DNA from: UKL13-2 sp947085425 | GTDB taxonomy: Bacteria; Pseudomonadota; Gammaproteobacteria; Burkholderiales; Usitatibacteraceae | Length of the DNA stretch: 64,000 nt | Direction of reading: 5' to 3' | NCBI GenBank assembly: GCA_947085425.1 | Contig: CAMTWK010000002.1 | Location: 73,063-137,062, forward strand | Part shown: positions 44,158 to 52,793 of the stretch, in pieces | How positions within the stretch are numbered: the stretch's first letter is position 1 | Layout of the letters: each line of letters starts with the position of its first letter | Program-made: the position numbers and the translations under genes | The notes under the pieces: generated by a model | What the model saw: the letters and a program-made list of their open reading frames with translations, nothing else | Databases searched by the model: none | Told to the model about the DNA's origin: nothing

Positions 44158-45882
44158 TGCATCTTCGTCACCACGGCTCATGCACAACCCCACAACCAGC
44201 CTGGCCAGGATGCGCCAGAGCCTGCCAGCGGGATAACCGCCAAATCGGTGGTGCTCGCCAAACACCTCATGGTGGTGGCCGCACATCCGCTGGCAACCGA
44301 GGCCGGCTTTGCCATGCTGGCGCGCGGCGGCAGCGCGATAGATGCCGCCGTGGCCGTGCAGATGGTATTGAATCTGGTCGAACCGCAATCATCGGGAATT
44401 GGCGGCGGTGCATTTATGCTGCACTTCGATGCGACCAAAAAATCCGTTGTTGCCTACGATGGCCGTGAGAGTGCGCCGATGGCGGCCACTCCGCAATTAT
44501 TTTTGGGCGATGATGACAAACCAATACGTTTTGCCGACGCCGTACGCAGCGGCAAAGCGGTCGGGGTACCGGGCGTATTACGCGCCCTTGAAGCCGCCCA
44601 CGCCGCCTATGGAAAGTTGCCGTGGGGAGTTTTATTTCAACCCGCGATTCAACTCGCCGAAAAAGGTTATCCGCTCAGCGCCCGTACCGTCCAGCAAGCC
44701 GGTCATCCGCAGGCGAGCTTTATCTTAAAGGCGAATCCCGCCACACGTGCGATGTTTTTTAATGCCAACGGCAACGTCAAGACGGCCGGAACCATGGTCA
44801 CGAATCGTGAATTTGCCATTGCGCTCAAGCGGGTGGCGCGTGCGGGTGCCGATGGTTTTTATCAGGGCGAAACGGCCCGCAATATTGTTGCCGCAGTCCA
44901 CTCACACGTCCGACCCGGCGTGATGACAGAACGTGACCTCGCCGAATACCGCACCCGAATCAGCGAGCCGGTATGTGGCCCGTATCGCACCTATCGTGTA
45001 TGTGGCGCGCCGATGCCGTCGAGTGGCGGCGTGGCGATTTTGCAAATGCTGGGCATGCTCGAACGATTCAATCTGGAAGCACTAAAACCCAATTCGGTCG
45101 AATCTGTGCATTTGTTTTCGGAAGCGGGTCGGCTCGCTTATGCCGATCGTGAAAAATTTGCCGCCGATGACCGTTTTGCCGAGGTTCCTGTTGCCGCACT
45201 CATCAGTCCCGCCTATATTCAAACGCGCAGCAAATTGATCGACCCCGATAAATCCAATGGTCGTGCCATTGCCGGTACGCCGACGGTGATGAAACCGGCT
45301 GCGGCAACCGACCGCACCCTCAGGGACACCGGCACCAGTCATTTTTCAATTGTCGATCCAACCGGCAATGCGGTTAGTATGTCGACCTCGATTGATGCCT
45401 CCTTCGGCAGCATGATTTATGTCGATGGATTTTTTCTGAATAACCAACTCACCGATTTTTCATTGGCACCGGTCGACGTACAAGGGGTGCCGATTGCCAA
45501 CGCGGTGTATGCCGGCAAACGACCTCGCAGCGCGATGTCGCCAATGCTGGTTTTTTCGAAGGACGGCAACCTGACCATGGTGCTGGGCTCTGCTCTGGGG
45601 TCGACCATCATTAATCAGGTGGCCAAAACAATCATTGCTGTGATTGACTGGAACCTCGACATTCAGTCGGCGATATCATTGCCCAACACCGGCAGCCGCA
45701 ATGGCCCCACCGACTTGGAAAAAAATACCCGCGCGGAGCAGCTTGCCCCGCAGCTTCGGGCGCTTGGCCACGAGGTCAGAATCGGCGATATTCCCGGCGG
45801 CCTGCACGGAATTTTGCGAACGCCTGGCGGCTGGCAAGGCGGTGCGGACCCAAGGCGCGACGGAGTTGCCAAAGGCCGCTAA
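44098..45882 (+). CDS. ggt: Gamma-glutamyltransferase
   Basis: Exported Ntn-hydrolase of 594 aa (E. coli 580 aa) that cleaves or transfers the gamma-glutamyl group of glutathione and related peptides. The precursor splits itself before the Thr nucleophile in DTGTSHFSIVD. MVVAAHPLATEAGFAMLARGGSAIDAAVAVQMVLNLVEPQSSGIGGGAF (given here as landmarks: HPLATEAG, GSAIDAAVA, SSGIGGGAF) and the substrate loop SPMLVF are conserved. The start is uncertain: ATG 44098 gives a signal peptide without basic residues, ATG 44002 and GTG 43936 are alternatives. The stop codon TAA touches the left end of repeat copy C. Confidence 0.92.
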   Translation: MPQCSPNYGFFLYLSVFICACIFVTTAHAQPHNQPGQDAPEPASGITAKSVVLAKHLMVVAAHPLATEAGFAMLARGGSAIDAAVAVQMVLNLVEPQSSGIGGGAFMLHFDATKKSVVAYDGRESAPMAATPQLFLGDDDKPIRFADAVRSGKAVGVPGVLRALEAAHAAYGKLPWGVLFQPAIQLAEKGYPLSARTVQQAGHPQASFILKANPATRAMFFNANGNVKTAGTMVTNREFAIALKRVARAGADGFYQGETARNIVAAVHSHVRPGVMTERDLAEYRTRISEPVCGPYRTYRVCGAPMPSSGGVAILQMLGMLERFNLEALKPNSVESVHLFSEAGRLAYADREKFAADDRFAEVPVAALISPAYIQTRSKLIDPDKSNGRAIAGTPTVMKPAAATDRTLRDTGTSHFSIVDPTGNAVSMSTSIDASFGSMIYVDGFFLNNQLTDFSLAPVDVQGVPIANAVYAGKRPRSAMSPMLVFSKDGNLTMVLGSALGSTIINQVAKTIIAVIDWNLDIQSAISLPNTGSRNGPTDLEKNTRAEQLAPQLRALGHEVRIGDIPGGLHGILRTPGGWQGGADPRRDGVAKGR

Positions 45883-46133
45883 CCTGCATATTTCGCGGGT
45901 CGGCCCCACTCCGCTTGGGGACTGGCCTGTAAAGTTTTATTGCACTTTGTCGTTCAACTTGGTTTTAATGAACATTGCACCTTTGCGCTCGATAACATGC
46001 CGCCGAACATGCGCTTTTGCGTTCTTTTCTCGTGCTCATTTGCCAAACACGGCTCGCTATGCCGTGGTCAGTCGAACAAAAAATCACACGCCCATCGACC
46101 CACTCTCGAACGCAACCCCGTGAAATATGCAGG
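45883..46133 (+). repeat. 251-bp dispersed element, copy C (abuts ggt stop)
   Basis: Third copy, in the same polarity as copy B. Its left end CCTGCATATTTCGCGGG follows the ggt TAA without a gap. The right end is the inverse of CCTGCATATTTCACGGG. The stem CACGGC/GCCGTG and the stem CCCCA/TGGGG near the left end are present. The frame that is open in copies A and B has a TGA here. Confidence 0.85.
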
Positions 46134-46216
46134 TCAGCGCACATTTTGGCGGGTACAGTCATGGCAAATTTTCGTCTCAGCAAACAATGCCGCTCATTTC
46201 GTAGGAAAATATCCGT

Positions 46217-46660
46217 ATGAAAAAATTTATCTCCATCACTTTCGCTTTTTTCACAACCACTCTTATAGGCTGCGCCATGACCACACCATACCCACCCTCC
46301 GCAACTGACCTCGTCAAAATCGACACCACCACCGGTAGCGGAACCGTTGCGGCGGTCGGCAATTCGACCAGCGTGCACTACACCGGTTGGTTGTTTGTAC
46401 CCGGCGCAAATGGCGCACCCGGCACCAAGGGAAATAAATTTGACTCCTCGCTCGATCGTAATTCGCCGTTTGAATTCACCATTGGCGAGCGTCGGGTGAT
46501 CGCCGGATGGGAACAGGGCGTGGCAGGCATGGCAGTCGGCGGCAAACGCACCCTCATCATCCCGCCACAGTTGGGCTACGGTGATCGTAATGTCGGCGGC
46601 GGCTTGATTCCCGCCAATTCAACATTGTTATTTGAAATCGAATTACTGGGCGTCAAGTAA
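46217..46660 (+). CDS. FKBP-type peptidyl-prolyl isomerase, predicted lipoprotein
   Basis: Protein of 147 aa. The signal ends in LIGC, so it is probably lipidated at Cys19. One FKBP domain covers residues 30-147: SVHYTGWLF, FDSSLDRNSPFEFTIGERRVIAGWEQGVAGM, and LIIPPQLGYGDRNVGGGLIPANSTLLFEIELL. The active-site residues of the FKBP fold appear intact. It would act on proline bonds in the periplasm, anchored to a membrane. It begins 84 bp after repeat copy C and is followed by the CinA-like gene. Confidence 0.93.
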   Translation: MKKFISITFAFFTTTLIGCAMTTPYPPSATDLVKIDTTTGSGTVAAVGNSTSVHYTGWLFVPGANGAPGTKGNKFDSSLDRNSPFEFTIGERRVIAGWEQGVAGMAVGGKRTLIIPPQLGYGDRNVGGGLIPANSTLLFEIELLGVK

Positions 46661-46689
46661 GTCTGCCTGAAAGCGACCCGGAGCGCAGC

Positions 46690-47439
46690 ATGACGCAATC
46701 TTTCGGCGCGATCATTATTGGTGATGAACTATTGTCGGGCAAACGGCCGGACAAACATTTGCCCAGACTCATTGATAGTTTGGGCAAACGCGAACTTGTT
46801 TTGGCATACGCACATATGATTGGCGATGACCCGGCCAGAATCACCGCCACCTTCAAGCAATCATTTGCCACCGCAGACATCGTGTTTGTGTTTGGCGGCA
46901 TTGGTGCCACACCGGACGATCACACCCGCCAATGTGCCGCAGCCGCACTGGGTGTGCCGGTCGCTGAACATCCGCTGGCCATCGCCGAAATGCAAGCCAA
47001 ACCCGACTACGAAGTGACCGCCAATCGCCGAAGAATGGCGGAGTTTCCGCTTGGTGCGACCATCATTCCCAATCCCTACAATCGTATCGCCGCTTTTTCG
47101 TGCGGCCACCATCATTTTTTGCCCGGCTTTCCAGAAATGGCGTGGCCGATGATGGACTGGGTGCTGGAAAGCAGATACCGGCACCTGTTTCATTCACAAG
47201 TCACCGCCAATGAAAGTATCGTCGTCCGCGATGCCGGTGAGTCCAATCTGATTGATCTGATGGATCGAATCGTCGCACGTTATCCGCGCATCAAACTTTC
47301 GTCATTGCCACAGTTTGTGCCCGGCGGTCATTTGCTTGAACTGTCGCTGTCCGGCGAGCCCGCCGAGGTGCCCATGGCCATGGCCGAAGCCAAGGCGGAA
47401 ATCACCCGATTAGGCTTTAGTTTTTCGCAGACACAGTAG
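46690..47439 (+). CDS. CinA-like molybdopterin-binding domain protein
   Basis: Protein of 249 aa with the MoCF/CinA N-terminal domain: GAIIIGDELLSGKRPDKHLPRL, ADIVFVFGGIGATPDDHTRQCAA, and FLPGFPEMAWPM. The C-terminal PncC deamidase domain of full-length CinA is missing, and the protein ends with a short alpha/beta extension. Relatives hydrolyse ADP-ribose or FAD-like compounds, or have unknown roles. It starts 29 bp after the FKBP gene. Its last 23 bp overlap the convergent YceI-family gene. Confidence 0.88.
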   Translation: MTQSFGAIIIGDELLSGKRPDKHLPRLIDSLGKRELVLAYAHMIGDDPARITATFKQSFATADIVFVFGGIGATPDDHTRQCAAAALGVPVAEHPLAIAEMQAKPDYEVTANRRRMAEFPLGATIIPNPYNRIAAFSCGHHHFLPGFPEMAWPMMDWVLESRYRHLFHSQVTANESIVVRDAGESNLIDLMDRIVARYPRIKLSSLPQFVPGGHLLELSLSGEPAEVPMAMAEAKAEITRLGFSFSQTQ

Positions 47440-48172
47440 GTACGGAGGCAGTGGCGGCGGGAGCGGTGGCAGGGACAGGCGCAGCAGGCGTCGCGCCATT
47501 CGCACTATCAGCAGGCCGTTGCGTGTTGATGATGACAGGCGCGGCGGCGGGCTTGCCATTCTGATCGGCGATCGCCACCAATTCCACGGCGATTTTGACC
47601 TGATCACTGACCGTTGCCGCCCAGCCGGTCATGCCAAACTCTGTGCGATTGATGACCACCTCGGCGGTCGCCGTACAACGCGCCGCACGCTGCGACGAGG
47701 CGGGTTCGCAGCCTGATTTGACGACCGTCAACGAAACCGGTTTGATCACGCCGGTCAAGGTCATGTGTCCATCAATGGCGATCAATTTGCCGGCATCAAA
47801 TCGAAATGCGCTGGAAACAAATTCTATGGCCGGGTATTTTTCGATATTAAAAAATTCCGGACCTCGCAACATTTCGCGTTTTGCTTTCGAATTAAAACTC
47901 AACGCACGCAGCGTTGTTGCATCAATCACGACGTGGATAAATGCGTCGCGTTCGGCTGCTGGTTTGGTGGTGTCATAACGCATCACACCGGTCATGCGAT
48001 CAAACACACCATACACCGAAAAAAACCCCAAATACCTGGTTTCATAGGATGTCTTGGTTTCGATCGGATCAATTTGATAGCGCCCATTGGCAAGCGCCGT
48101 CATTGACGCAACACACAGTGCCATCAGTACGCAGCGCCACAAGTTGCCAACCGCGGTATTACGAGCGCTCAT
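47417..48172 (-). CDS. YceI family periplasmic lipid-binding protein
   Basis: Protein of 251 aa with a signal peptide (CVLMALCVASMTALANG). The lipocalin-like YceI domain starts at YQIDPIETKTSYETRYLGFFSVYG and includes GVMRYDTTKPAAERDAFIHVVID and FVSSAFRFDAGKLIAIDGHMTLTGV. Family members bind polyisoprenoids in a beta-barrel. A Pro/Ala/Thr-rich tail of about 60 residues is unusual for the family. ATG 48172 overlaps the hslR end by 14 bp; a TTG lies further upstream. Confidence 0.88.
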   Translation of the reverse strand: MSARNTAVGNLWRCVLMALCVASMTALANGRYQIDPIETKTSYETRYLGFFSVYGVFDRMTGVMRYDTTKPAAERDAFIHVVIDATTLRALSFNSKAKREMLRGPEFFNIEKYPAIEFVSSAFRFDAGKLIAIDGHMTLTGVIKPVSLTVVKSGCEPASSQRAARCTATAEVVINRTEFGMTGWAATVSDQVKIAVELVAIADQNGKPAAAPVIINTQRPADSANGATPAAPVPATAPAATASVPTVSAKN

Positions 48173-48611
48173 GGTCTGATTGATGGTCAAAAAAACGTGC
48201 CAGCGTGCGCCGGTCTTTTTTGGTCGGCCGTCCCGGAAAAAGAGGGGGTGGCAATTCTTTTAACTCGGCACGCAATGCTTCGCGTGCGGCCATACTTTCA
48301 GCCGTCTCCGCATACAGGGATTGGGCGATTTGCGCCGAGCCGCGCTTTTCCGCAAGCCCGGTGACAACAATCGACCAGGTATAAGGCGGGTGACGAACTT
48401 CAACACAATCACCAACCTTGATGGTCTTGGCGGGTTTGATACGTTCATTGCCGACATGAATGCGACCGGCGTGAATGGCATCAATCGCCAATTGACGGGT
48501 CTTAAAAAAACGTGCCGCCCACAGCCATTTATCGAGTCGCACTTGTGCCAGTGCGACTGGCACCGGCTTATTTGCCACGAACTTTTTTTGCCAGCTTGAC
48601 CGTTGAGACAT
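48159..48611 (-). CDS. hslR: Hsp15-like S4-domain RNA-binding protein
   Basis: Protein of 150 aa from ATG 48611. E. coli Hsp15 has 133 aa and binds free 50S subunits that carry nascent chains, helping to recycle stalled ribosomes. The S4 domain starts at VRLDKWLWAARFFKTRQLAIDAIHAGRI, and the Hsp15-like end SMAAREALRAELKELPPPLFPGRPTKKDRR is clear from its pieces SMAAREAL and RPTKKDRR. The ATG lies inside the upstream peptidase gene (44-bp overlap). A GTG at 48563, just after that stop, would give 134 aa and could be the true start. Confidence 0.9.
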   Translation of the reverse strand: MSQRSSWQKKFVANKPVPVALAQVRLDKWLWAARFFKTRQLAIDAIHAGRIHVGNERIKPAKTIKVGDCVEVRHPPYTWSIVVTGLAEKRGSAQIAQSLYAETAESMAAREALRAELKELPPPLFPGRPTKKDRRTLARFFDHQSDHERS

Positions 48612-49161
48612 TCATCGGCAGGGCTGTGGCGGTATCGTACTCACACCCGGCTTTCACTCCCAACTCGGCAATTCGTCTTGGTGTCATGCGGCTGTTGTAC
48701 ACGGCATACATGGCACCCAACGCAAAATCGCGCCCCGTGCCAATTGCCCAAAAGCGGTCAAATTCGAATACCTCGCGCATCGAATACACACCAAAAATCC
48801 CGGAGGAATTCGCGATCATTGCGGTCAATTGAGACGACTCATAAGGATCGTCTTCCTCTTCCTTGGTATTCAGGAAGGCCTCCTCTTTTAAAATTGGATG
48901 AATTTTTCGAAAGCTCTCGTAAATTTCATGGCGGCCATAGAAACTGAAGTCCTTGGCCTTTTCATGGTTGGTCAAAATACTTTCCAGCACCATTTGATGC
49001 GCGGCCGAGCCGGCAATACCAAAACTGGTGCCGTTATGCCTGAGAATTTTTTCGGGTGCGGCATCATGCGCGCTGCCAAGACGGGTAGAGCCGAAGGTGG
49101 TGAGTGTGTCACCCGCCATTACCGCTTGGCCGTTCTTTTTCACCACCACAATGGTTGTCAT
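48568..49161 (-). CDS. HslV-like Ntn-hydrolase (proteasome beta-type), no HslU partner
   Basis: Protein of 197 aa. ATG 49161 (AGGA six bases upstream) puts Thr2 next to Met1 (MTTIVVVKKNGQAVMAGD), as in HslV, where Thr becomes the N-terminal nucleophile. GIAGSAAHQMVLESIL and FWAIGTGRDFALGAMYAVYN match the HslV core in broad outline. It is about 20 residues longer than HslV (176 aa in E. coli), with an acidic insertion NTKEEEDDPYESSQ. No HslU ATPase gene lies in the window. I read it as a separate HslV-related family, not canonical HslV. Confidence 0.8.
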   Translation of the reverse strand: MTTIVVVKKNGQAVMAGDTLTTFGSTRLGSAHDAAPEKILRHNGTSFGIAGSAAHQMVLESILTNHEKAKDFSFYGRHEIYESFRKIHPILKEEAFLNTKEEEDDPYESSQLTAMIANSSGIFGVYSMREVFEFDRFWAIGTGRDFALGAMYAVYNSRMTPRRIAELGVKAGCEYDTATALPMNVSTVKLAKKVRGK

Positions 49162-49395
49162 CACGCTTCCTGACGGTAGAGTCAATTAGATGCACTATTT
49201 TAACGTTCCCGCCGAGCCAAATACGAACCAATTTTTAATGACCCGTGCAGAGGGGGAATGCCGGATTTTTGTTGACTTGACAGTCTGATACGGGCACACT
49301 TTTCGCTTTGCCGCCGTGTCCGCGCCACCATTCACCCTCGGCCAGCACACTCGCTCGGTCGCATCCAAAACAACAACCATTTTATTGGAGCCACG

Positions 49396-51003
49396 ATGAC
49401 CCGCATACCCTTGCTACGCCACACAACCAACCGGGCAACATTTGCTGCCGCAGTGCTGGCCTGCACGCTGCTCGTCAGTGGGATTCCAGCAGATGCCAAG
49501 ACCTTCCGCTGGGCCAGCCAAGGCGACGTATTAACCATGGATCCGCATTCGCAAAACGAAGGATTGAATAACTCCATTTGCGACCACGTATACGAACCAT
49601 TGGTTACGCGTGGAAAAACAATGGCGATTGAGCCGGCCCTGGCGGTGTCGTGGATCGCCATCAACCCCACCACCACGCGGTTTAAGTTGCGCGACAAGGT
49701 GACCTTTCATGATGGCGCAGTCTTTACCGCCGATGACGTGGTGTTTTCGATCACCCGCGCCATGGAAAAAACCTCCAATTTTGGTGCATACATGCAGGGC
49801 ATCAAAGAAGCCAAAAAAATCGACAGCCTGACCGTCGATATCATCACCAACGGCCCAACGCCGACACTGATTGACCAACTCACCGAAGTGCGCATGATGA
49901 ATCGCGCCTGGTCGGTGAAATTTAACGTCACCAAGCCGCAGGATTTTAAAAACAAAGAAGAAACCTACGCGGCGCGGAATGCCAACGGTACCGGTGCTTT
50001 TGTATTGCGGGCGCGCGAGGCCGATGTCAAAACGGTGTTGGTTGCCAATTCCAACTGGTGGGGCAAACGCGAATCAAACGTGACCGAAGTGATTTACACA
50101 CCGATCAAACAAGACGCCACACGCATCTCCGCCCTGATCACCGGCGAAATTGATTTGGTGCTCGATCCACCGGTGCAGGATTTGGCCAATTTGAAGGCAA
50201 ATTCGAAACTAAAAATTCTTGAGGGCAACGAAAATCGCACCATTTTCCTCAGTATGGACGTAGGCCGCGGCGAATTACTTTATTCCAACGTCAAGGGCAA
50301 AAATCCCTTCAAGGATGTGCGCGTACGGCAAGCGATGTTATTGAGTATCGATGTCAATGCCATCGGCAAAACTGTCATGCGCGGATTATCGTTGCCCAGC
50401 ATGTCGATGATCGCGCCACAGGTACGTGGATACTCAAAGGATCTTGAGAAACGGCCGCCGGTCGATTTGGTCAAAGCCAAAAAATTGATGGTCGAGGCGG
50501 GTTATCCGACCGGCTTTGAAATCACCCTCGACTGTCCGAATAATCGTTACATCAACGACGAAAAAATCTGCACGGCGGTCGCCGGCATGCTCGCCAAGAT
50601 CGACATCAAGGTCAAGCTCAACGCCATGCCACGTGCCACCTATTTCCCGAAGATCCAAAACATGGACACCAGCTTTTATCTGTACGGCTGGGGCGTGCCG
50701 ACATTCGATTCGCTCTACACCTTGCAAAGCGTGATTCACACCAAGGTCAGTGGTGGCGATGGCGAACAAAACTACTCTGGATACTCCAATCCCAAAGTCG
50801 ATGCGCTCATTTCCGCACTCAAAACAGAGGCCGACCTCGCCAAGCGGGTGTCGCTGACGCGCGAGGCGCTTTTACTGCATCAGGCGGATGTGGGCCATAT
50901 TCCATTGCACCATCAGATCATCCCATGGGCCATGCGTAAAAATGTCAGCGTGGTGCACCGGCCGGACAACCGGGTCAATGCCAAATGGGCGATGATTCAA
51001 TAA
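49396..51003 (+). CDS. Peptide-type ABC transporter solute-binding protein (family 5)
   Basis: Exported SBP_bac_5 protein of 535 aa. Signal peptide FAAAVLACTLLVSGIPADAKT, then FRWASQGDVLTMDPHSQNEG and VYEPLVTRGKTMAIEPALAVSW. It is closest among the window's three binding proteins to the minus-strand one at 38891-40483 (both have DPHSQN, MLAKI, LDCPNNRY, IPWAMR-NVSVVHR). A strong terminator follows, so it can be expressed apart from the permease genes that start 1.8 kb downstream. Confidence 0.93.
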   Translation: MTRIPLLRHTTNRATFAAAVLACTLLVSGIPADAKTFRWASQGDVLTMDPHSQNEGLNNSICDHVYEPLVTRGKTMAIEPALAVSWIAINPTTTRFKLRDKVTFHDGAVFTADDVVFSITRAMEKTSNFGAYMQGIKEAKKIDSLTVDIITNGPTPTLIDQLTEVRMMNRAWSVKFNVTKPQDFKNKEETYAARNANGTGAFVLRAREADVKTVLVANSNWWGKRESNVTEVIYTPIKQDATRISALITGEIDLVLDPPVQDLANLKANSKLKILEGNENRTIFLSMDVGRGELLYSNVKGKNPFKDVRVRQAMLLSIDVNAIGKTVMRGLSLPSMSMIAPQVRGYSKDLEKRPPVDLVKAKKLMVEAGYPTGFEITLDCPNNRYINDEKICTAVAGMLAKIDIKVKLNAMPRATYFPKIQNMDTSFYLYGWGVPTFDSLYTLQSVIHTKVSGGDGEQNYSGYSNPKVDALISALKTEADLAKRVSLTREALLLHQADVGHIPLHHQIIPWAMRKNVSVVHRPDNRVNAKWAMIQ

Positions 51004-51061
51004 TTCACACAGTCTGGCCGGGCCCGGCACGGACATGATTTTGCTTTAAACTTTACAATTG

Positions 51062-51093
51062 TCGCCCGCTCTTCCACCAGCGGGCGATTTTTT
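51062..51093 (+). terminator. Intrinsic terminator between the two solute-binding protein genes
   Basis: A perfect 9-bp stem TCGCCCGCT/AGCGGGCGA with an 8-nt loop is followed by TTTTTT. It lies 58 bp after the first binding-protein gene and 38 bp before the next ATG. Confidence 0.88.
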
Positions 51094-51131
51094 GCCCGCC
51101 CCCCGGCAGTTTTTTTGGTCAGAATTAGTCA

Positions 51132-52778
51132 ATGGTTATTTTCCCCATCAAGCGATCTTTTTGGTTTGCCACCTGCGCGATTGCCCTGCTGCTGGGTGCG
51201 GTGACGGGTGGAGCCAATGCCAAATCACTGCGATATGGCACACAGGATGAACCACAGACACTGGACCCACACGCGGCGAATTTGGCGGTCACCAACCGCC
51301 TATTGTCAAATGTTTATGAGGGCCTGGTGGGTCGCGATAAAGACTTTCGGATCGTGCCATGGCTGGCGACCTCGTGGACGCCACCCGACCCACGCACCGG
51401 CAATCACAACTGGCGTTTCAAACTCCGACCAAATGTGAAATTTCACAGCGGCGCAATCTTAACCGCCGACGACGTGGTATTTTCCGTGCAACGTGCCATG
51501 CACCCGCTGTCTCAACATAAAATCGCCGTGCAGGGCGTGACACACGCCAAGAAAATTGATGACCTCACGGTCGAGCTGGTGATGCGTGAGCCCAACCCGG
51601 TGTTACCCAATCACCTGATTCAATTGCGCATCATGAATCAGGCGTGGGCCATCAAACACCGCGCCGAATCTCCACAAAATTACAAAGACAAAGAAGACAC
51701 CTATGTGTCGCGCCACGCCAATGGCACCGGACCGTTTACGGTCAAGGAACGTCAAACCGACGTACGCACGGTACTCGCCGCTTTCCCAGACTGGTGGAAC
51801 AAAAATAGCCCGGAAAAAGGCAATCTGACCGAAGTCGTATTGTTGCCGATCAAATCCAACCCAACCCGTTTGGCCGCACTCATTTCCAACGAGGTGCAAT
51901 TTGTCAACGATCCACCACCCCAGGACATCCCCCGTTTAAGAGCCAGTGGTCAGGTCAAGGTTATTGAAGGTCTGGAGTCACGTGTGCAATATCTGGTGTT
52001 TGATATGCGCCGCGACGAGTTGTTGTATTCGAATATCAAGGGCAAAAATCCATGGAAGGATATTCGTGTCCGTCAAGCGGTCGCACATGCCATTGACGCC
52101 AACGCCATCAAAACCAAAGTCATGCGCAATCTGGCGGTGCTCACCGGAACCATCATTACCGATCAGGATCAGGGATATTCAAAAGACGCTGATACCCGCC
52201 TGCCTTACGACCCGGCACGCGCCAAACAACTATTGGCCGAGGCGGGTTACCCGGACGGCTTTGCGGTCACGCTGGACTGCGGCGCCAATCAGCCTGCTGC
52301 GGACATTTGTCAGGCGGTCGGCCCGATGCTGGCACGGGTGGGCATTCGTGCCTCGCCGAATATCATGCAAACCGCTTTATTGTTTCCGAAGTTGCAAAAA
52401 TTTGATACCAGTTTCTATTTGTTGAGCTGGTCCACCCCAACCGGCGACGCGCTTTACACCCTGCAAAGTTTATTACGCACCCCGTCAAAGTTAAACGCAT
52501 CGGGCGACCCCGACACGTCCAGCGGTGACAATAATTTTGGCCAGTATTCGAATAAAGTATTTGATGATTTGGTTGACCGTTTCAAAGTTGAAAATGACCT
52601 CAAAAAACGCGACCTGATTATTCGCGATGCGTTGTTGCTGGTGAACCGCGAGTTGCCGATTGTGACCCTGCACAAACCGATTATCCCGTGGGCGACGAGC
52701 GCCCGCGCAGGCAATGAAGTTAGCGCCGTATTGCCGCCCAACGGCGTTCCGTATTTTTTCCGATTTAGCAGCAAGTAG
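51132..52778 (+). CDS. Peptide-type ABC transporter solute-binding protein (family 5), first gene of a Dpp/Opp operon
   Basis: Exported protein of 548 aa with signal peptide FATCAIALLLGAVTGGANAKS, then LRYGTQDEPQTLDPHAAN. LRPNVKFHSGAILTADDVVFSVQRAM and LLYSNIKGKNPWKDIRVRQAV are typical of the family. It is followed within 15 bp by the permease genes, so it is the operon's own binding protein. The family binds di- or oligopeptides, opines or nickel; the Dpp/Opp gene order favours peptides. Confidence 0.94.
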   Translation: MVIFPIKRSFWFATCAIALLLGAVTGGANAKSLRYGTQDEPQTLDPHAANLAVTNRLLSNVYEGLVGRDKDFRIVPWLATSWTPPDPRTGNHNWRFKLRPNVKFHSGAILTADDVVFSVQRAMHPLSQHKIAVQGVTHAKKIDDLTVELVMREPNPVLPNHLIQLRIMNQAWAIKHRAESPQNYKDKEDTYVSRHANGTGPFTVKERQTDVRTVLAAFPDWWNKNSPEKGNLTEVVLLPIKSNPTRLAALISNEVQFVNDPPPQDIPRLRASGQVKVIEGLESRVQYLVFDMRRDELLYSNIKGKNPWKDIRVRQAVAHAIDANAIKTKVMRNLAVLTGTIITDQDQGYSKDADTRLPYDPARAKQLLAEAGYPDGFAVTLDCGANQPAADICQAVGPMLARVGIRASPNIMQTALLFPKLQKFDTSFYLLSWSTPTGDALYTLQSLLRTPSKLNASGDPDTSSGDNNFGQYSNKVFDDLVDRFKVENDLKKRDLIIRDALLLVNRELPIVTLHKPIIPWATSARAGNEVSAVLPPNGVPYFFRFSSK

Positions 52779-52793
52779 CCAGAAAGAAAAACC

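Noticed and set aside
45965..46378. Minus-strand 137-codon frame across element copy C and the FKBP gene
   Set aside because: It runs antisense through the FKBP signal region, has no family similarity and depends on the repeat.
48568..49161. Calling this gene canonical hslV
   Set aside because: Length, acidic insertion and absence of hslU argue for a related but separate family.
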